Assembly: GCF_010672455.1 (NCBI RefSeq)
Contig: NZ_JAAHGO010000047.1
Coordinates: 1 to 64,000, forward strand
Reading direction: 5' to 3'
Length of the DNA: 64,000 nucleotides
Origin: Okeania sp. SIO2C9
GTDB lineage: Bacteria > Cyanobacteriota > Cyanobacteriia > Cyanobacteriales > Microcoleaceae
The translations under genes were made by a program, and so were the position numbers. Positions 17,384-26,311 of this stretch are shown piece after piece; position 1 is the stretch's first letter; each line of letters begins with the position of its first letter. The notes under the pieces were generated by a model. That model saw only the letters and a list, made by a program, of their open reading frames with translations. It was not told the DNA's origin and ran no database searches.

Positions 17384-17983
17384 ATGAAAAATCTAACTCT
17401 ATTATCTGCCACAGTCCTCACTGCTGCATCTGCATTGGTTTTTGGGAAAATACAAGCTGCCTCTGCTTTAATTTGGAACTGGAATTATTCCGCTCCTGGC
17501 ATAGAGGCGAGTGGAAATTTGACTACTAATGACACTCCTGACGATTTTGGTTTTTACCTAATTACTGAAATTACTGGTACGCGAAATAACGAAACAATTA
17601 TTGGTTTACAACCTACGGGAACTTCAATACCAGGAAACGAACCTTTTATACTTGACAATATAATTAGTCTTAATCCGGATGAGCAGTTAACAAGTAGCGG
17701 TTTTGGGTATTCCACCTCGGAAGGAAACTTTGTTAATATGTTTTTTGCTGATTTTTTGCAGCCTCCGGGTTATTTTGAGATTTTTTCTGCGGCGCCATTT
17801 GTCACAGGTTTTGAAAATTTTGGGCCCGAAGATAGTGAATTGCCCGTTAGTTTTTCTGCTACCCCAATAGTTGTTCCCGAAGCTACCTCCACTTTAAGCC
17901 TCCTCGCTCTCGGTACTCTAGGAGCAGTTTCAACCCTCAAACGCAAACTGAAGCCTTCCAAATCCACAGCTAACCCTAGCTAG
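17384..17983 (+). CDS. PEP-CTERM sorted exported protein
   Basis: 199 residues. The N-terminal signal peptide covers residues 1-27 (KNLTLLSATVLTAASALVFG, cleavage after the Ala-rich end). The C-terminus has the PEP-CTERM layout: VPEATSTLS (the motif is usually VPEP), a hydrophobic span (LLALGTLGAVSTL), then basic residues (KRKLK). Such proteins are handled by an exosortase and go to the envelope or extracellular matrix. The middle is a beta-rich domain with no enzymatic motif. The exosortase gene is not in this window. Alone in its transcription unit. Confidence 0.85.
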   Translation: MKNLTLLSATVLTAASALVFGKIQAASALIWNWNYSAPGIEASGNLTTNDTPDDFGFYLITEITGTRNNETIIGLQPTGTSIPGNEPFILDNIISLNPDEQLTSSGFGYSTSEGNFVNMFFADFLQPPGYFEIFSAAPFVTGFENFGPEDSELPVSFSATPIVVPEATSTLSLLALGTLGAVSTLKRKLKPSKSTANPS

Positions 17984-18000
17984 TAGGTTTGGCAAATATT

Positions 18001-18104
18001 ACAGCGGTTTTGGTGCACGATAGACCACAGTAGGGAGGTTTCATGGAACATCCCTACTGGGTTTTGGTTGTGACGATGTAGTTGATAAATCTGAAAAGCG
18101 CTGT
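18001..18104. repeat. ~104-bp element with ACAGCGCTTTTC-type ends
   Basis: Second copy of the element at 7677-7780, with the same length and ends (ACAGCGGTTTT to AAAAGCGCTGT). It lies immediately downstream of the PEP-CTERM stop codon and abuts the next miniature element at 18106. Confidence 0.7.
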
Positions 18105-18105
18105 A

Positions 18106-18268
18106 ATATCATGTCCGGTTAAACAGTTGTCATTACGAACGCAGCGATAGCGGAGTGAAGTAATCGCAAAGTGCTGTGATTGCTTTCCGTTCCGGAATGC
18201 TCCGCAAACGCTTCACTTCGTGACCCTCGCAATGACATATCATCACTAATCATCCGGACATGATATAA
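18106..18268. repeat. Miniature element, ATATCATGTCCGG family
   Basis: The left end is ATATCATGTCCGGTTAAACAG and the right end is CATCCGGACATGATATAA, forming a near-perfect terminal inverted repeat. The interior holds CATTACGAACGCAGCG-AGCGGAGTGAAG and a GGAATGCTCCGCAAACG palindrome, an unrelated repeat probably captured or inserted. Confidence 0.75.
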
Positions 18269-18344
18269 GTAACCAAAATCAATGATAAATCAGTATGATA
18301 TTTGCCGATATTAAATAAGTAGAATTAATCAACATTAGGCAAAA

Positions 18345-18569
18345 TGGTTAAATATTGTTGAGGAAGCAACCACAAAAGTTGACGTGGCAGTTGAGGTGAA
18401 TTTTCCCAGAGATCGTAAAGATGAAAATTTTTTAGTTTGTGCAGTTGTCAGTGAAGCTATTTTTTTAATTACAGGTGACTAGGACTTTGAAGAAATGCAG
18501 TCGCTTTTACCAATGACTACAATTATTTCCGTTGCCCTTTTTCACAAATTGGCGATCGCTATGGAATAG
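18345..18569 (+). pseudogene. PIN-domain toxin remnant (putative TA-system PIN family)
   Basis: One frame reads KWLNIVEEATTKVDVAVEV, RDRKDENFLVCAVVSEA, IFLITGD-stop-DFEEMQSLL. That is the C-terminal half of a PIN nuclease of the type with RDxKDxxFL and ITGDxDL. The TAG at 18480-18482 falls exactly between the two acidic residues of the GDxD site. The N-terminal half with the first catalytic Asp is missing. No antitoxin gene is recognisable beside it. A following short frame from 18619 also has two internal stops and is unrecognised. Confidence 0.65.
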
Positions 18570-18731
18570 AATAAGTTATCACTTTCTATTTGTTGATTTA
18601 AAGAGGTATCATTCATTATGTATCAAGAATTATTAAATTAGTTAATGAGTAAATCAGAGGGGTGAAATGTTAAAGAAAAGATTCAATTAATGGGTTATTT
18701 ATCAGGAATAATTACGATCGCTTTGGCAAAC

Positions 18732-18762
18732 TAAAGAAAAGCCATCCTCATTCAAGATGGCT
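18732..18762 (-). terminator. Rho-independent terminator of the dioxygenase gene
   Basis: On the minus strand AGCCATC (18762-18756) pairs with GATGGCT (18746-18740) across a 9-base loop, followed by TTTTCTTTAG. It lies 15 bases past the stop of the minus-strand dioxygenase gene. Confidence 0.8.
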
Positions 18763-18776
18763 CCCTTAAATTCGTT

Positions 18777-19709
18777 TTATGCAAGGATTAGCTGTTGAAT
18801 ATCAAAGCTATGGGTTTTATAATTCCCAGTTGCTTTTCGTAAGGCATCAAGATTTTTACGGGAAAAACAACGTTGTAACCATCGCTTACCTCCTGTAATA
18901 GCTGCTCTACCATGCAAAACTCGACTGTTGGAGAAAATAACAGCACAACCTGGTTCTAGGATTACAGACTCTGCAATTTCTGGTAAAACAGTTCTTAAGG
19001 AATCTAGGGCGACTTGTGCTTGTGGTTCCCTAGTTGTGACAGCATACAGATTACCTGCAATTTCTAGGTCTCCGCTAGGGTTTCGAGTTACCAGAGAACG
19101 AAGCTCTGAGCGTAGAACTTTGCCACCAAATATTTTGAAGGAATCAGGAGACTCAACCCGATACTGAGGCTTCATTAATTCCTGTTGGTGACGGGAACTG
19201 AGTTCTGCAAATGCCCAATCAATAGGGGCAATGAAGGTCGGGGTGTGATGTTCATTGATTAATCCCAGGAGGGTTAAGAACTCTGGTCGGAACTCTGGTT
19301 TAAGAATTGAGTCATCCGTATGAAAACCAAGAGCAACTATTCCACTATTTGATAGAGATTTGTCTAATCCTGGAACTGGGGCAACTTCATGGACTAGCAC
19401 ACCTCCTTTTTCTTGGATATAAGATAAGGGTTGCAATCCAATCGTGCGTTGGATAGAAAAGAGGGTTGCTTCACTGATCCAAGTGTTTTTGCTGGTTGGC
19501 CGTTTTCCATCCTGGGGAGGTTCCGGTAACGGGCGATCGATGGGAAGATTCCTCATAACCAGAAAGGATGCACCACCTGGTTGAGTTAAGGATTTAAGGG
19601 AGAATTGATATGGCTCCAGTGCTGGGTTTTTGGAATCAGTGATATTTAATAGATGCTGGTAGTAATCTGGAGTGGTGTGATGAGAATTAGGTAAATACAT
19701 AAAGCGCAA
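18777..19709 (-). CDS. TauD/TfdA-like Fe(II)/2-oxoglutarate dioxygenase
   Basis: 310 residues. The facial triad is visible: His and Asp in GFHTDDSILKPEF (HxD at about 149-151) and the distal His in NSRVLHGRAAITGGKRW. The following Arg in KRWLQRCFSRKN would bind 2-oxoglutarate. The context HTDDSILKPEFRPEFLTLLG resembles amino-acid hydroxylases of the clavaminate synthase/VioC type more than taurine dioxygenase, so a free or carrier-bound amino acid is a plausible substrate; this is inference. A strong hairpin terminator follows, and no biosynthetic genes are adjacent. The gene is monocistronic. Confidence 0.82.
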   Translation of the reverse strand: MRFMYLPNSHHTTPDYYQHLLNITDSKNPALEPYQFSLKSLTQPGGASFLVMRNLPIDRPLPEPPQDGKRPTSKNTWISEATLFSIQRTIGLQPLSYIQEKGGVLVHEVAPVPGLDKSLSNSGIVALGFHTDDSILKPEFRPEFLTLLGLINEHHTPTFIAPIDWAFAELSSRHQQELMKPQYRVESPDSFKIFGGKVLRSELRSLVTRNPSGDLEIAGNLYAVTTREPQAQVALDSLRTVLPEIAESVILEPGCAVIFSNSRVLHGRAAITGGKRWLQRCFSRKNLDALRKATGNYKTHSFDIQQLILA

Positions 19710-19799
19710 TAGAATAACTATGTAACTATAATTTCTATTGGTGGATGTATTGTTTTTGTTGCAATATTATGTTATTGCTTAGTCGAACGCTAACTTTTT

Positions 19800-20873
19800 C
19801 TACTCGTTTTTAACTACTGAAACTACTGATGAAAAATAATAAACTAGACTAGGAATCCCAAAAACTATCCAAATAGTCAAGTTACTATTTAAGCCAAAAA
19901 GATCGTCGATCGGCTGAGATAAAAATCGACCAATTATTGTTAAAATTAGGAAGATTGCTATTATGGAGCCTATTCTTTGTAAATCTTGGTTATTTTGATA
20001 AATTTTCAAACAGAGAAAGGTGACATAAATCGGATATATTAAGAAGGCAAAAGCATCTAAGTTACCAATGGCATTGCTAGAACCAAATATTAGGTTGAGA
20101 GTGTTTAAGTTGTAATAATAACGGAGAGGCATCCAAGTCATAAAGACAAGAGATGAAATGGTTAAAAGATTGAGATATTTTTCAAATGAGCGGATTTCCA
20201 GTTTTGAATAGATGAAGAGAAGGATACAAGATATCAGACTAACAGTTGTTATGGAAAAGAAAGATAACATATAAAATATTCTACTAATGGAGAATACATT
20301 ATTTTGGCTTTCCCATGTAGAATAAGATAAGCTATTTTTCATTAATGTGTAGTAACCTTGCTTTTGTTCTGGTTCGAGAGTATCTTTTTGTTCTCTAAAT
20401 TTAGCGATCGCTTCTTCAATTATTGATTTACGAACAGTTAAGTTATTGCCTCTAATTATTTGATTTGTATCAAGAATGCTTTCAGGAATTTGTTGTATTT
20501 GTACAATTGTTTCTTGAGGTAGATTAATAGTAGATTCTGCTCGATTATTTAATTCTAATAGGAGCATATTATTAGAGGTGACTTCTATATATGTCAAGAA
20601 AATAGAAATGAATACAATTATTAATATATTTTGCATCAACTTCTTTTTTTCTATTACTAAATCGATGGCTTGATTGAGGCTAATAAGTACAACTCCAAAG
20701 GCTAATAAAGAAAACAGAATCAAGTGAGGATAGAGTTTAAAATAAAGTAACCATTGACTATTATTGCTAAACTCTATAGCAATACTTAAGGGTAAACCAA
20801 TAACAGTTATGCAGAATGCAGTTTTCATTAAAGGCTGTTGTAAATTGAGGAAAGAAGTGAAAATCTTATTCAT
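19800..20873 (-). CDS. Multi-pass membrane protein paralogous to the CHAT protein's membrane module
   Basis: 357 residues with about eight hydrophobic spans and no enzymatic motif. A soluble loop at about 120-185 contains NNMLLLELNNRAESTINL and IPESILDTNQIIRGNNLTVRK. The C-terminal membrane part of the CHAT protein at 21422-23710 has the same order: LPLSI-EF--LLYFKLYPH, then SPNMLLFELSPSARSEI and PPEIVDTGDIINEDNIVITK. The protein is therefore a free-standing version of that membrane module. It is the last gene of the minus-strand operon, after a 430-bp tandem duplication. It may form a membrane complex with the CHAT protein. Confidence 0.8.
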   Translation of the reverse strand: MNKIFTSFLNLQQPLMKTAFCITVIGLPLSIAIEFSNNSQWLLYFKLYPHLILFSLLAFGVVLISLNQAIDLVIEKKKLMQNILIIVFISIFLTYIEVTSNNMLLLELNNRAESTINLPQETIVQIQQIPESILDTNQIIRGNNLTVRKSIIEEAIAKFREQKDTLEPEQKQGYYTLMKNSLSYSTWESQNNVFSISRIFYMLSFFSITTVSLISCILLFIYSKLEIRSFEKYLNLLTISSLVFMTWMPLRYYYNLNTLNLIFGSSNAIGNLDAFAFLIYPIYVTFLCLKIYQNNQDLQRIGSIIAIFLILTIIGRFLSQPIDDLFGLNSNLTIWIVFGIPSLVYYFSSVVSVVKNE

Positions 20874-21580
20874 AATTTATCCCTGTTTTTATTGATTGTG
20901 GTTTCAGCTTTAAGACAGTTGAGATGTTAAGCATTTCAACCACATATTTGTTCTTTACCAAGTTAAGAATACAACCCTTATTAATTCTGATTTATGATTC
21001 CTGATTCTGATTTCCTAAATAGTTGAAAAATAGATAAGTTAACAACCAACTAAATATGACTACAAAAATCCACGTTCTCTCATCAATAGTATTTAAACCA
21101 AACACTTTGCTAAATAATTCTGTTTGCGCTCCTAATATAAAACTCAATATCAAGTGAGGGTAGAGTTTAAAATATAGTAACCATTGACTATTATTACTAA
21201 ACTCTATAGCAATACTTAAGGGTAAACCAATAACAGTTATGCAGAATGCAGTTTTCATTAAAGGCTGTTGTAAATTGAGGAAAGAAGTGAAAATCTTATT
21301 CATAATTTATCCCTGTTTTTATTGATTGTGGTTTCAGCTTTAAGACAGTTGAGATGTTAAGCATTTCAACCACATATTTGTTCTTTACCAAGTTAAGAAT
21401 ACAACCCTTATTAATTCTGATTTATAGCTCCTGATTCTGATTTCCTAAATAGTTGAAAAATAGATAAGTTAACAACCCACTAAATATGGCTACAAGAATC
21501 CACGTTCTCTCATCAATAGTATTTAAACCAAACACTTTGCTAAATAATTCTGTTTGCGCTCCTAATATAAAACTCAATAT
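20720..21580. repeat. 430-bp tandem duplication within the CHAT operon
   Basis: Copy one (about 20720-21150) and copy two (about 21150-21580) line up with a constant offset of 430 bases: start codons at 20873 and 21303, stops at 20992 and 21422. The 120-base intergenic segment is nearly identical in both (for example TTATCCCTGTTTTTATTGAT). Scattered substitutions show that the duplication is not brand-new. The unit holds the 5' end of the 357-aa gene, the spacer, and the 3' end of the CHAT gene. The junction near 21150 therefore creates a chimeric frame. Confidence 0.85.
20992..21303 (-). pseudogene. Chimeric 103-aa frame created by tandem duplication
   Basis: Residues 1-52 equal the N-terminus of the 357-aa membrane protein (MNKIFTSFLNLQQPLMKTAF). 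From about residue 53 (SFILGAQTELFSKVFGLN) the frame equals the extreme C-terminus of the CHAT protein. It has the same upstream spacer, and so the same ribosome site, as the 357-aa gene, so it may be translated as a small three-span membrane protein. I treat it as a duplication by-product, not a selected gene, but the open frame has survived several substitutions. Confidence 0.75.
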
Positions 21581-23710
21581 AATGAGGATTACTGTAATAA
21601 TGATAAATCCCCAATTTTTTTTCTGTTGTAATAGAATGTAATAAATAGTTGATACAAATAAATAAAAATAACAGATAGTAAAAACAACAAATGGATCTAA
21701 TGGTTGAAACCATTGAAGGTTGTCAGAGTCAAAAATTATCTTTTTAGGTTCATTAATATGATAAAGTTTAAAAGGTATCCAAAGTAACATCATAGCTGTA
21801 GAAAAAACTAGATTTTTCAAGTATTTATTATGATTAAAAAATCTTCTTGGGTCTTGAAATTGTGCTGAAAGAACAAAGAAGATGAGAATTGTAAAAACTT
21901 TTATAAATAAATTCCAAGCGTAAAACCAGCGACTAATAGAAACCCAATTTTTTTCTCCTTTCCAAGTCGTTTTATAATCTAATCCAAGATACATTAATTT
22001 ATGGAAACCAAGAGCTTGTGATTTAGTAATTTTATTACTGTCTTTCAAGTTAAGATAATTAGATAGAGCTTGTTCAAGAATACGTTTAGTAATTACGATA
22101 TTGTCTTCATTAATAATATCTCCAGTGTCAACAATTTCTGGGGGGATTTCTTTAATTCTGTCGAGTTCACGTTGAATAATTGAGACTTCAGAAATTTCCG
22201 ATCTAGCAGACGGACTTAACTCAAAAAGTAGCATATTAGGTGATGTAACTTCTACACAAAGAAGAATAATGGAAATAAATAATGCTCCAAGTATTCCCCA
22301 CTTAAATTCATTAGTTGATTTATTAATTATTTGACCGAAACCTTGGCAAATACTCCAAATAGCTGCCCAAAAAAAACATATAGGATATATAATCATATGG
22401 GGGTATAATTTGGCATACCATAACAACTTTTCCCAGCCAAATTCATAAAGAATACTAAGAGGTAAACCAAGTACACCGAAAATTCCAGCAATAATAATAG
22501 GAACGAGTAATTTCAGAGGTAATTGATACTCAGATAAAAAACTTTTCCATACCGGTAAAGGAACAGCAGGATTTGGTACAACTACAGGAAGGGAATGTCC
22601 TCCTGGATATTTATCGGGGTGATTATATTTTTTTTTTAACTCTTTTCTTGTTTTTCCTACAGCAACAAATAAAGGTTCATCGTGGCAGAAAAATTCCAGA
22701 AAATATTCCAAAAAATGTATTGCCATTATGTCAGGTATTGATTCTTTCATTACGATACTTTGGGGTAAGCGTAATTCAGCAAATTTATTGGCAATACCTA
22801 ACCCGTCACAAGAGTTAAATATAGCCAAATATAATCCCTTATTAATAGCAAACTTTAATTCATCTTCTACATCATCTATGGTGATACCTTTTTCATCATT
22901 ATTATTCAGATATAAGACCCCTTGACCATTTTCATTAGTTTCACTATGACCAGAATAAAAGATAATATTCCAGCCTATTTCTTCTTGTAAGCAACCTTTT
23001 AATTCTTCTAGAGTAGGTTGCTCTAAAAATTCAAGTTTTGCGCCATGTTTCCTCACTTCATTGAGTAATTGTGAGTCTCGGTTAATGTTAATATTATCGT
23101 TATCTCCTAAAATAACTAAAATACGAACTTGGGAATGTCGTTTAATATTTTCCCATCCTGGAGGTGGTTCATATTCTGGCGGACTAATAGCAATTTCTGT
23201 TTCAGAATACTTTCTAAAGATACTCCATTCTAACCAAGGGAGTTGTTTTAATAGGGAATTATCAGTTTGGATAGTAACATAAATTTCTCCTAATTTGTCA
23301 ATATTTTTAGTTAATAAATCACTAACTTTTGACCATTTTTCTGACTCCAGCCAACCGTTTAATTCAGTAGTCAAATCTTGATAATATTCCCAACAATTGA
23401 GAGGAGTCTCTTCTTCACATATACTCATTCCATAATCATCTTCATCCTCGTCAATGACTTGTGATAAATCTTCTTCTATTCTGATTTTTCTATTAGTTCT
23501 GGATAAAGGATCTACAATTTGAATAAATGTCTTTTTCCATTTACCAAGTGATAATTCAAGACTTTCAGGAACTGAATCAACAAAATATCGTCTGCGAATT
23601 TTTGATGAATTATTCTCGTTGTAAATCAACAATTCTACACTCAACGATTTTTGTTGACCAGTTGTTTTATCGATCTGTTCAACTAAGTTTAGATCAATTG
23701 TTTGTGCCAT
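21422..23710 (-). CDS. CHAT-domain (caspase-like) protein with C-terminal membrane module
   Basis: 762 residues. Residues 1-190 are an uncharacterised N-terminal region. The CHAT domain spans about 195-385, with the catalytic dyad His255 in FYSGHSETN and Cys301 in AIFNSCDGLG. Residues about 395-760 hold eight or so hydrophobic spans, with an intervening loop (SPNMLLFELSPSARSEI, VDTGDIINEDN) related to the 357-aa protein downstream. CHAT domains are cysteine proteases of the caspase/separase clan used in conflict and stress pathways. Here the protease would face the cytoplasm, anchored in the membrane. It starts 10 bases after the upstream sigma-like/DUF1822-like gene, so the two are co-translated. 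Confidence 0.88.
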   Translation of the reverse strand: MAQTIDLNLVEQIDKTTGQQKSLSVELLIYNENNSSKIRRRYFVDSVPESLELSLGKWKKTFIQIVDPLSRTNRKIRIEEDLSQVIDEDEDDYGMSICEEETPLNCWEYYQDLTTELNGWLESEKWSKVSDLLTKNIDKLGEIYVTIQTDNSLLKQLPWLEWSIFRKYSETEIAISPPEYEPPPGWENIKRHSQVRILVILGDNDNININRDSQLLNEVRKHGAKLEFLEQPTLEELKGCLQEEIGWNIIFYSGHSETNENGQGVLYLNNNDEKGITIDDVEDELKFAINKGLYLAIFNSCDGLGIANKFAELRLPQSIVMKESIPDIMAIHFLEYFLEFFCHDEPLFVAVGKTRKELKKKYNHPDKYPGGHSLPVVVPNPAVPLPVWKSFLSEYQLPLKLLVPIIIAGIFGVLGLPLSILYEFGWEKLLWYAKLYPHMIIYPICFFWAAIWSICQGFGQIINKSTNEFKWGILGALFISIILLCVEVTSPNMLLFELSPSARSEISEVSIIQRELDRIKEIPPEIVDTGDIINEDNIVITKRILEQALSNYLNLKDSNKITKSQALGFHKLMYLGLDYKTTWKGEKNWVSISRWFYAWNLFIKVFTILIFFVLSAQFQDPRRFFNHNKYLKNLVFSTAMMLLWIPFKLYHINEPKKIIFDSDNLQWFQPLDPFVVFTICYFYLFVSTIYYILLQQKKNWGFIIITVILIILSFILGAQTELFSKVFGLNTIDERTWILVAIFSGLLTYLFFNYLGNQNQEL

Positions 23711-23720
23711 AAATCATTAA

Positions 23721-25889
23721 CTATTCACAATCTATAGTTTCAGTAACAGGTTGAATACTAGGAAAAGGTTCAGTTTTACTATTACCATTTACAGTAATTT
23801 GAACCTGAAATACTTTTCCCGTTTCTCTATTACTTTCAAGTTTTTCCAGCCACATAGTTGCTTTGCTAATCTTAAGAGCAAGAACAAGCTGGTTATCTCC
23901 TATTTTAGATCGTGAAGTTGAAATCATAACTTTACCAGAAGGTTTTAGTAAGGCTAATTCTAAACCAGAGGGTAAACTTGTTGTAGTTTCTCCAGAAGGA
24001 AGTAGTTCAAAAGAGAGCTTCATTTCTTCGTTTTCTTTTTCTTGAATCATCTTAATCATTAAAACAAATTTTTGATTATCTAATTCAATTTTCTTCCCTC
24101 TTTTTAATTGAATAAAAGGAGTAGAAGATTGCTCTTCTTTAGATAGCCGATTAACATTTACTCTTCTTTTTCGCCCACTAGAAACTAATATTTTTTCAGG
24201 TTCAACCCAATTAGCATCTAAAAGTCTTTCAAGTCGTTCCCTATAAGAATTAATTTGAGTATTAAGATGATTAATTTTTTCTTGATAAATAGGAGTGAAA
24301 AATTCGCCAACTAGATTGCTAATTTTTTTAGTAAAAGGTTCGTAGAATACCAGAGACATTTCTAATTCTGCCTCGAACCACTTTAACAGTTCACTCTCAA
24401 TAATGCCTTTTGCAGTATCGGCAGTAGTCGGTTCCCACTTGAGGTAATTGTTGCTTAACATCTGTTGAAGTGATGGTTCTAACTTTGACCATATTTTCTG
24501 CAATTCCTGGTAAATTATCGATCTATAGTTTGGTTTAACATATATCTGCCATATATCCTCTAAAGTAGTAGATGATAATGCTCTATCTTTACTAAGAGAA
24601 TAGTCTTTTTCATCCACTCCCAGTTCTTCAGCAAAACTTTTTAACCAATTCTCCTTAACTTTTCTATACCGACGATTAATTGTACTTTGATCGTTATTGA
24701 GCAAAGGTGCCAGGTTTCTTCCCACATCACCCCAATCAAAACTAAATATTAAAAGAACTAGACGATATTCTTTTGTGTTTAATGTTTGACAAAACTCCGC
24801 TAAACTTTTTTGTATATCGCATCCCATCGCCTGGAAATAATTCGCTTGAGAAGCATGATAGCAATTTACTTGAGAAGCGTCACCATCCCAAGCATACTGA
24901 TAATCAGCAATATGTTCTGTCCATGTTTCTCTTTCCTTCTCATCCTCTTTCAAGGGAACATCCAAACTAAATTCATACTTGGGAACATATTGATACCACG
25001 CACTAATACAATCTTCTAGCCATTGCTGAATGAGTTCAGCATCTACCTGTAAATCGTCATCTTTTAATTCTGGCGATCGCATCCTTAAGATTTGAAACAA
25101 ATCTGCTATTTCTTTCAACTGTTCCTCTGTCCAGATTTCGTACTTTTGGCTTGGAGCATAGACTTTATTGAAACATTGCCAACTTAAAAGACGACGTTCT
25201 AATTCTAAACCTAAGTAGCCAGAATACTCTAAACTTTTTTTGATCTCATTAGCATTAGGAGTAAGCTCTTCTAAATTTAGTTCATCACTACCTTCATTAG
25301 AGTCTTTCTTTCCTGTTGGTTTTTTTAAATTAAAATACCGAGTATGCTTAATAGCTCTTTTTTGCCGATCATTCATGCCGAATAACTTCAAACATCGGCT
25401 AGAAATTTCACTTGATAGCCTTTTCTTGGCATAGACTTTAAAGACACTTTTTTCACTGTTATATTCTTCAATAATTGTATGAACCCACTCCACACCATCA
25501 TTATTCTTGTCATAGACTATTTGAAACCCTATTTGATAGATATCCTGCAAACGATAGCAAGACTTGTAGTAGGCTTCATCTTTCAACTTATTGTATGATT
25601 TATTAGCTTGTTTAGCCGCAATCTTACATAAATACGCTTGTAAATGTCTAACTGCATATGTATTACCATCATTGCGAGACTGTTCAACAAAAATTATCAA
25701 AATTCCTTGCAACCGACTCAAACCTGGTTCAGACTTCAGCATTTCTTCTAAATCGTGCTTTAGATCGGACAGCCCTTTTTCTAGATTCCGCTCAAGAGAC
25801 ACTTCTCTTTCCCACCGTAGTCTTCCCGTATTAAGAATAACAGGCAAATGGCAAAACAACCATATTAAATTTTCGTCCATTACGCTCAC
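23721..25889 (-). CDS. Large sigma-like/DUF1822-like protein, CHAT operon partner
   Basis: 722 residues. The N-terminal two-thirds is helical and contains stretches like sigma-70 family region 2/4 (AYYKSCYRLQDIYQIGFQIV, NRRYRKVKENWLKSFAEELG near 440). These are weak matches by eye. The C-terminal about 120 residues are a beta-rich module starting FIQLKRGKKIELDNQKFVLM, with ending blocks LPSGLELALLKPSG and GKVFQVQITVNGNSKTEPF. They resemble the C-terminal part of cyanobacterial DUF1822 proteins, which are commonly encoded next to CHAT genes. First gene of a tight minus-strand operon. A sensor or regulator of the CHAT protease is the natural guess. I am sure of the gene and its linkage, less of the domain names. 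Confidence 0.65.
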   Translation of the reverse strand: MSVMDENLIWLFCHLPVILNTGRLRWEREVSLERNLEKGLSDLKHDLEEMLKSEPGLSRLQGILIIFVEQSRNDGNTYAVRHLQAYLCKIAAKQANKSYNKLKDEAYYKSCYRLQDIYQIGFQIVYDKNNDGVEWVHTIIEEYNSEKSVFKVYAKKRLSSEISSRCLKLFGMNDRQKRAIKHTRYFNLKKPTGKKDSNEGSDELNLEELTPNANEIKKSLEYSGYLGLELERRLLSWQCFNKVYAPSQKYEIWTEEQLKEIADLFQILRMRSPELKDDDLQVDAELIQQWLEDCISAWYQYVPKYEFSLDVPLKEDEKERETWTEHIADYQYAWDGDASQVNCYHASQANYFQAMGCDIQKSLAEFCQTLNTKEYRLVLLIFSFDWGDVGRNLAPLLNNDQSTINRRYRKVKENWLKSFAEELGVDEKDYSLSKDRALSSTTLEDIWQIYVKPNYRSIIYQELQKIWSKLEPSLQQMLSNNYLKWEPTTADTAKGIIESELLKWFEAELEMSLVFYEPFTKKISNLVGEFFTPIYQEKINHLNTQINSYRERLERLLDANWVEPEKILVSSGRKRRVNVNRLSKEEQSSTPFIQLKRGKKIELDNQKFVLMIKMIQEKENEEMKLSFELLPSGETTTSLPSGLELALLKPSGKVMISTSRSKIGDNQLVLALKISKATMWLEKLESNRETGKVFQVQITVNGNSKTEPFPSIQPVTETIDCE

Positions 25890-26311
25890 TCCTCCAATCA
25901 GAATTTTCTTATGGGAGTCTCATCATAATGGCCATGAAATTGACAAAAATAGGCCACTAGCAAACGATTACCTCCTCAAAATAATCAGTATTAGTTAAGT
26001 TTTGAAGTTTGTTGTATCAATAGCTGAGACTAGGAATCCTCCAAAAACCCAGTTCCTGGAAAATTCCCAAATTTCCTGCCATCCTGACAACAGACGCCAC
26101 CCTATTTCAAGTTATGGCCTATTAACCCCTTTCTATACTCTAATTGGTGGAGTTTTTTATTTTGTCGTAGCGATCGCCAAAATTTTTTGTTGAGTTATAT
26201 TTTAGAAAAAAAATAGTATAACTAAAAATATAACAATGTAGAAATTGATTGGGCAATTCAATGAGATAATAAAACTGCCAAAAAATTCACTCAAATTTCC
26301 CATTATAAATT
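25890..26311. other. Divergent intergenic region, CHAT operon / purL
   Basis: A 422-bp spacer between the divergent CHAT operon and purL. It is AT-rich, with one GCGATCGC octamer (about 26170) and no repeat family I recognise. Both promoters should lie here. I see no riboswitch-like structure (no purine-aptamer core) upstream of purL. Confidence 0.5.
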
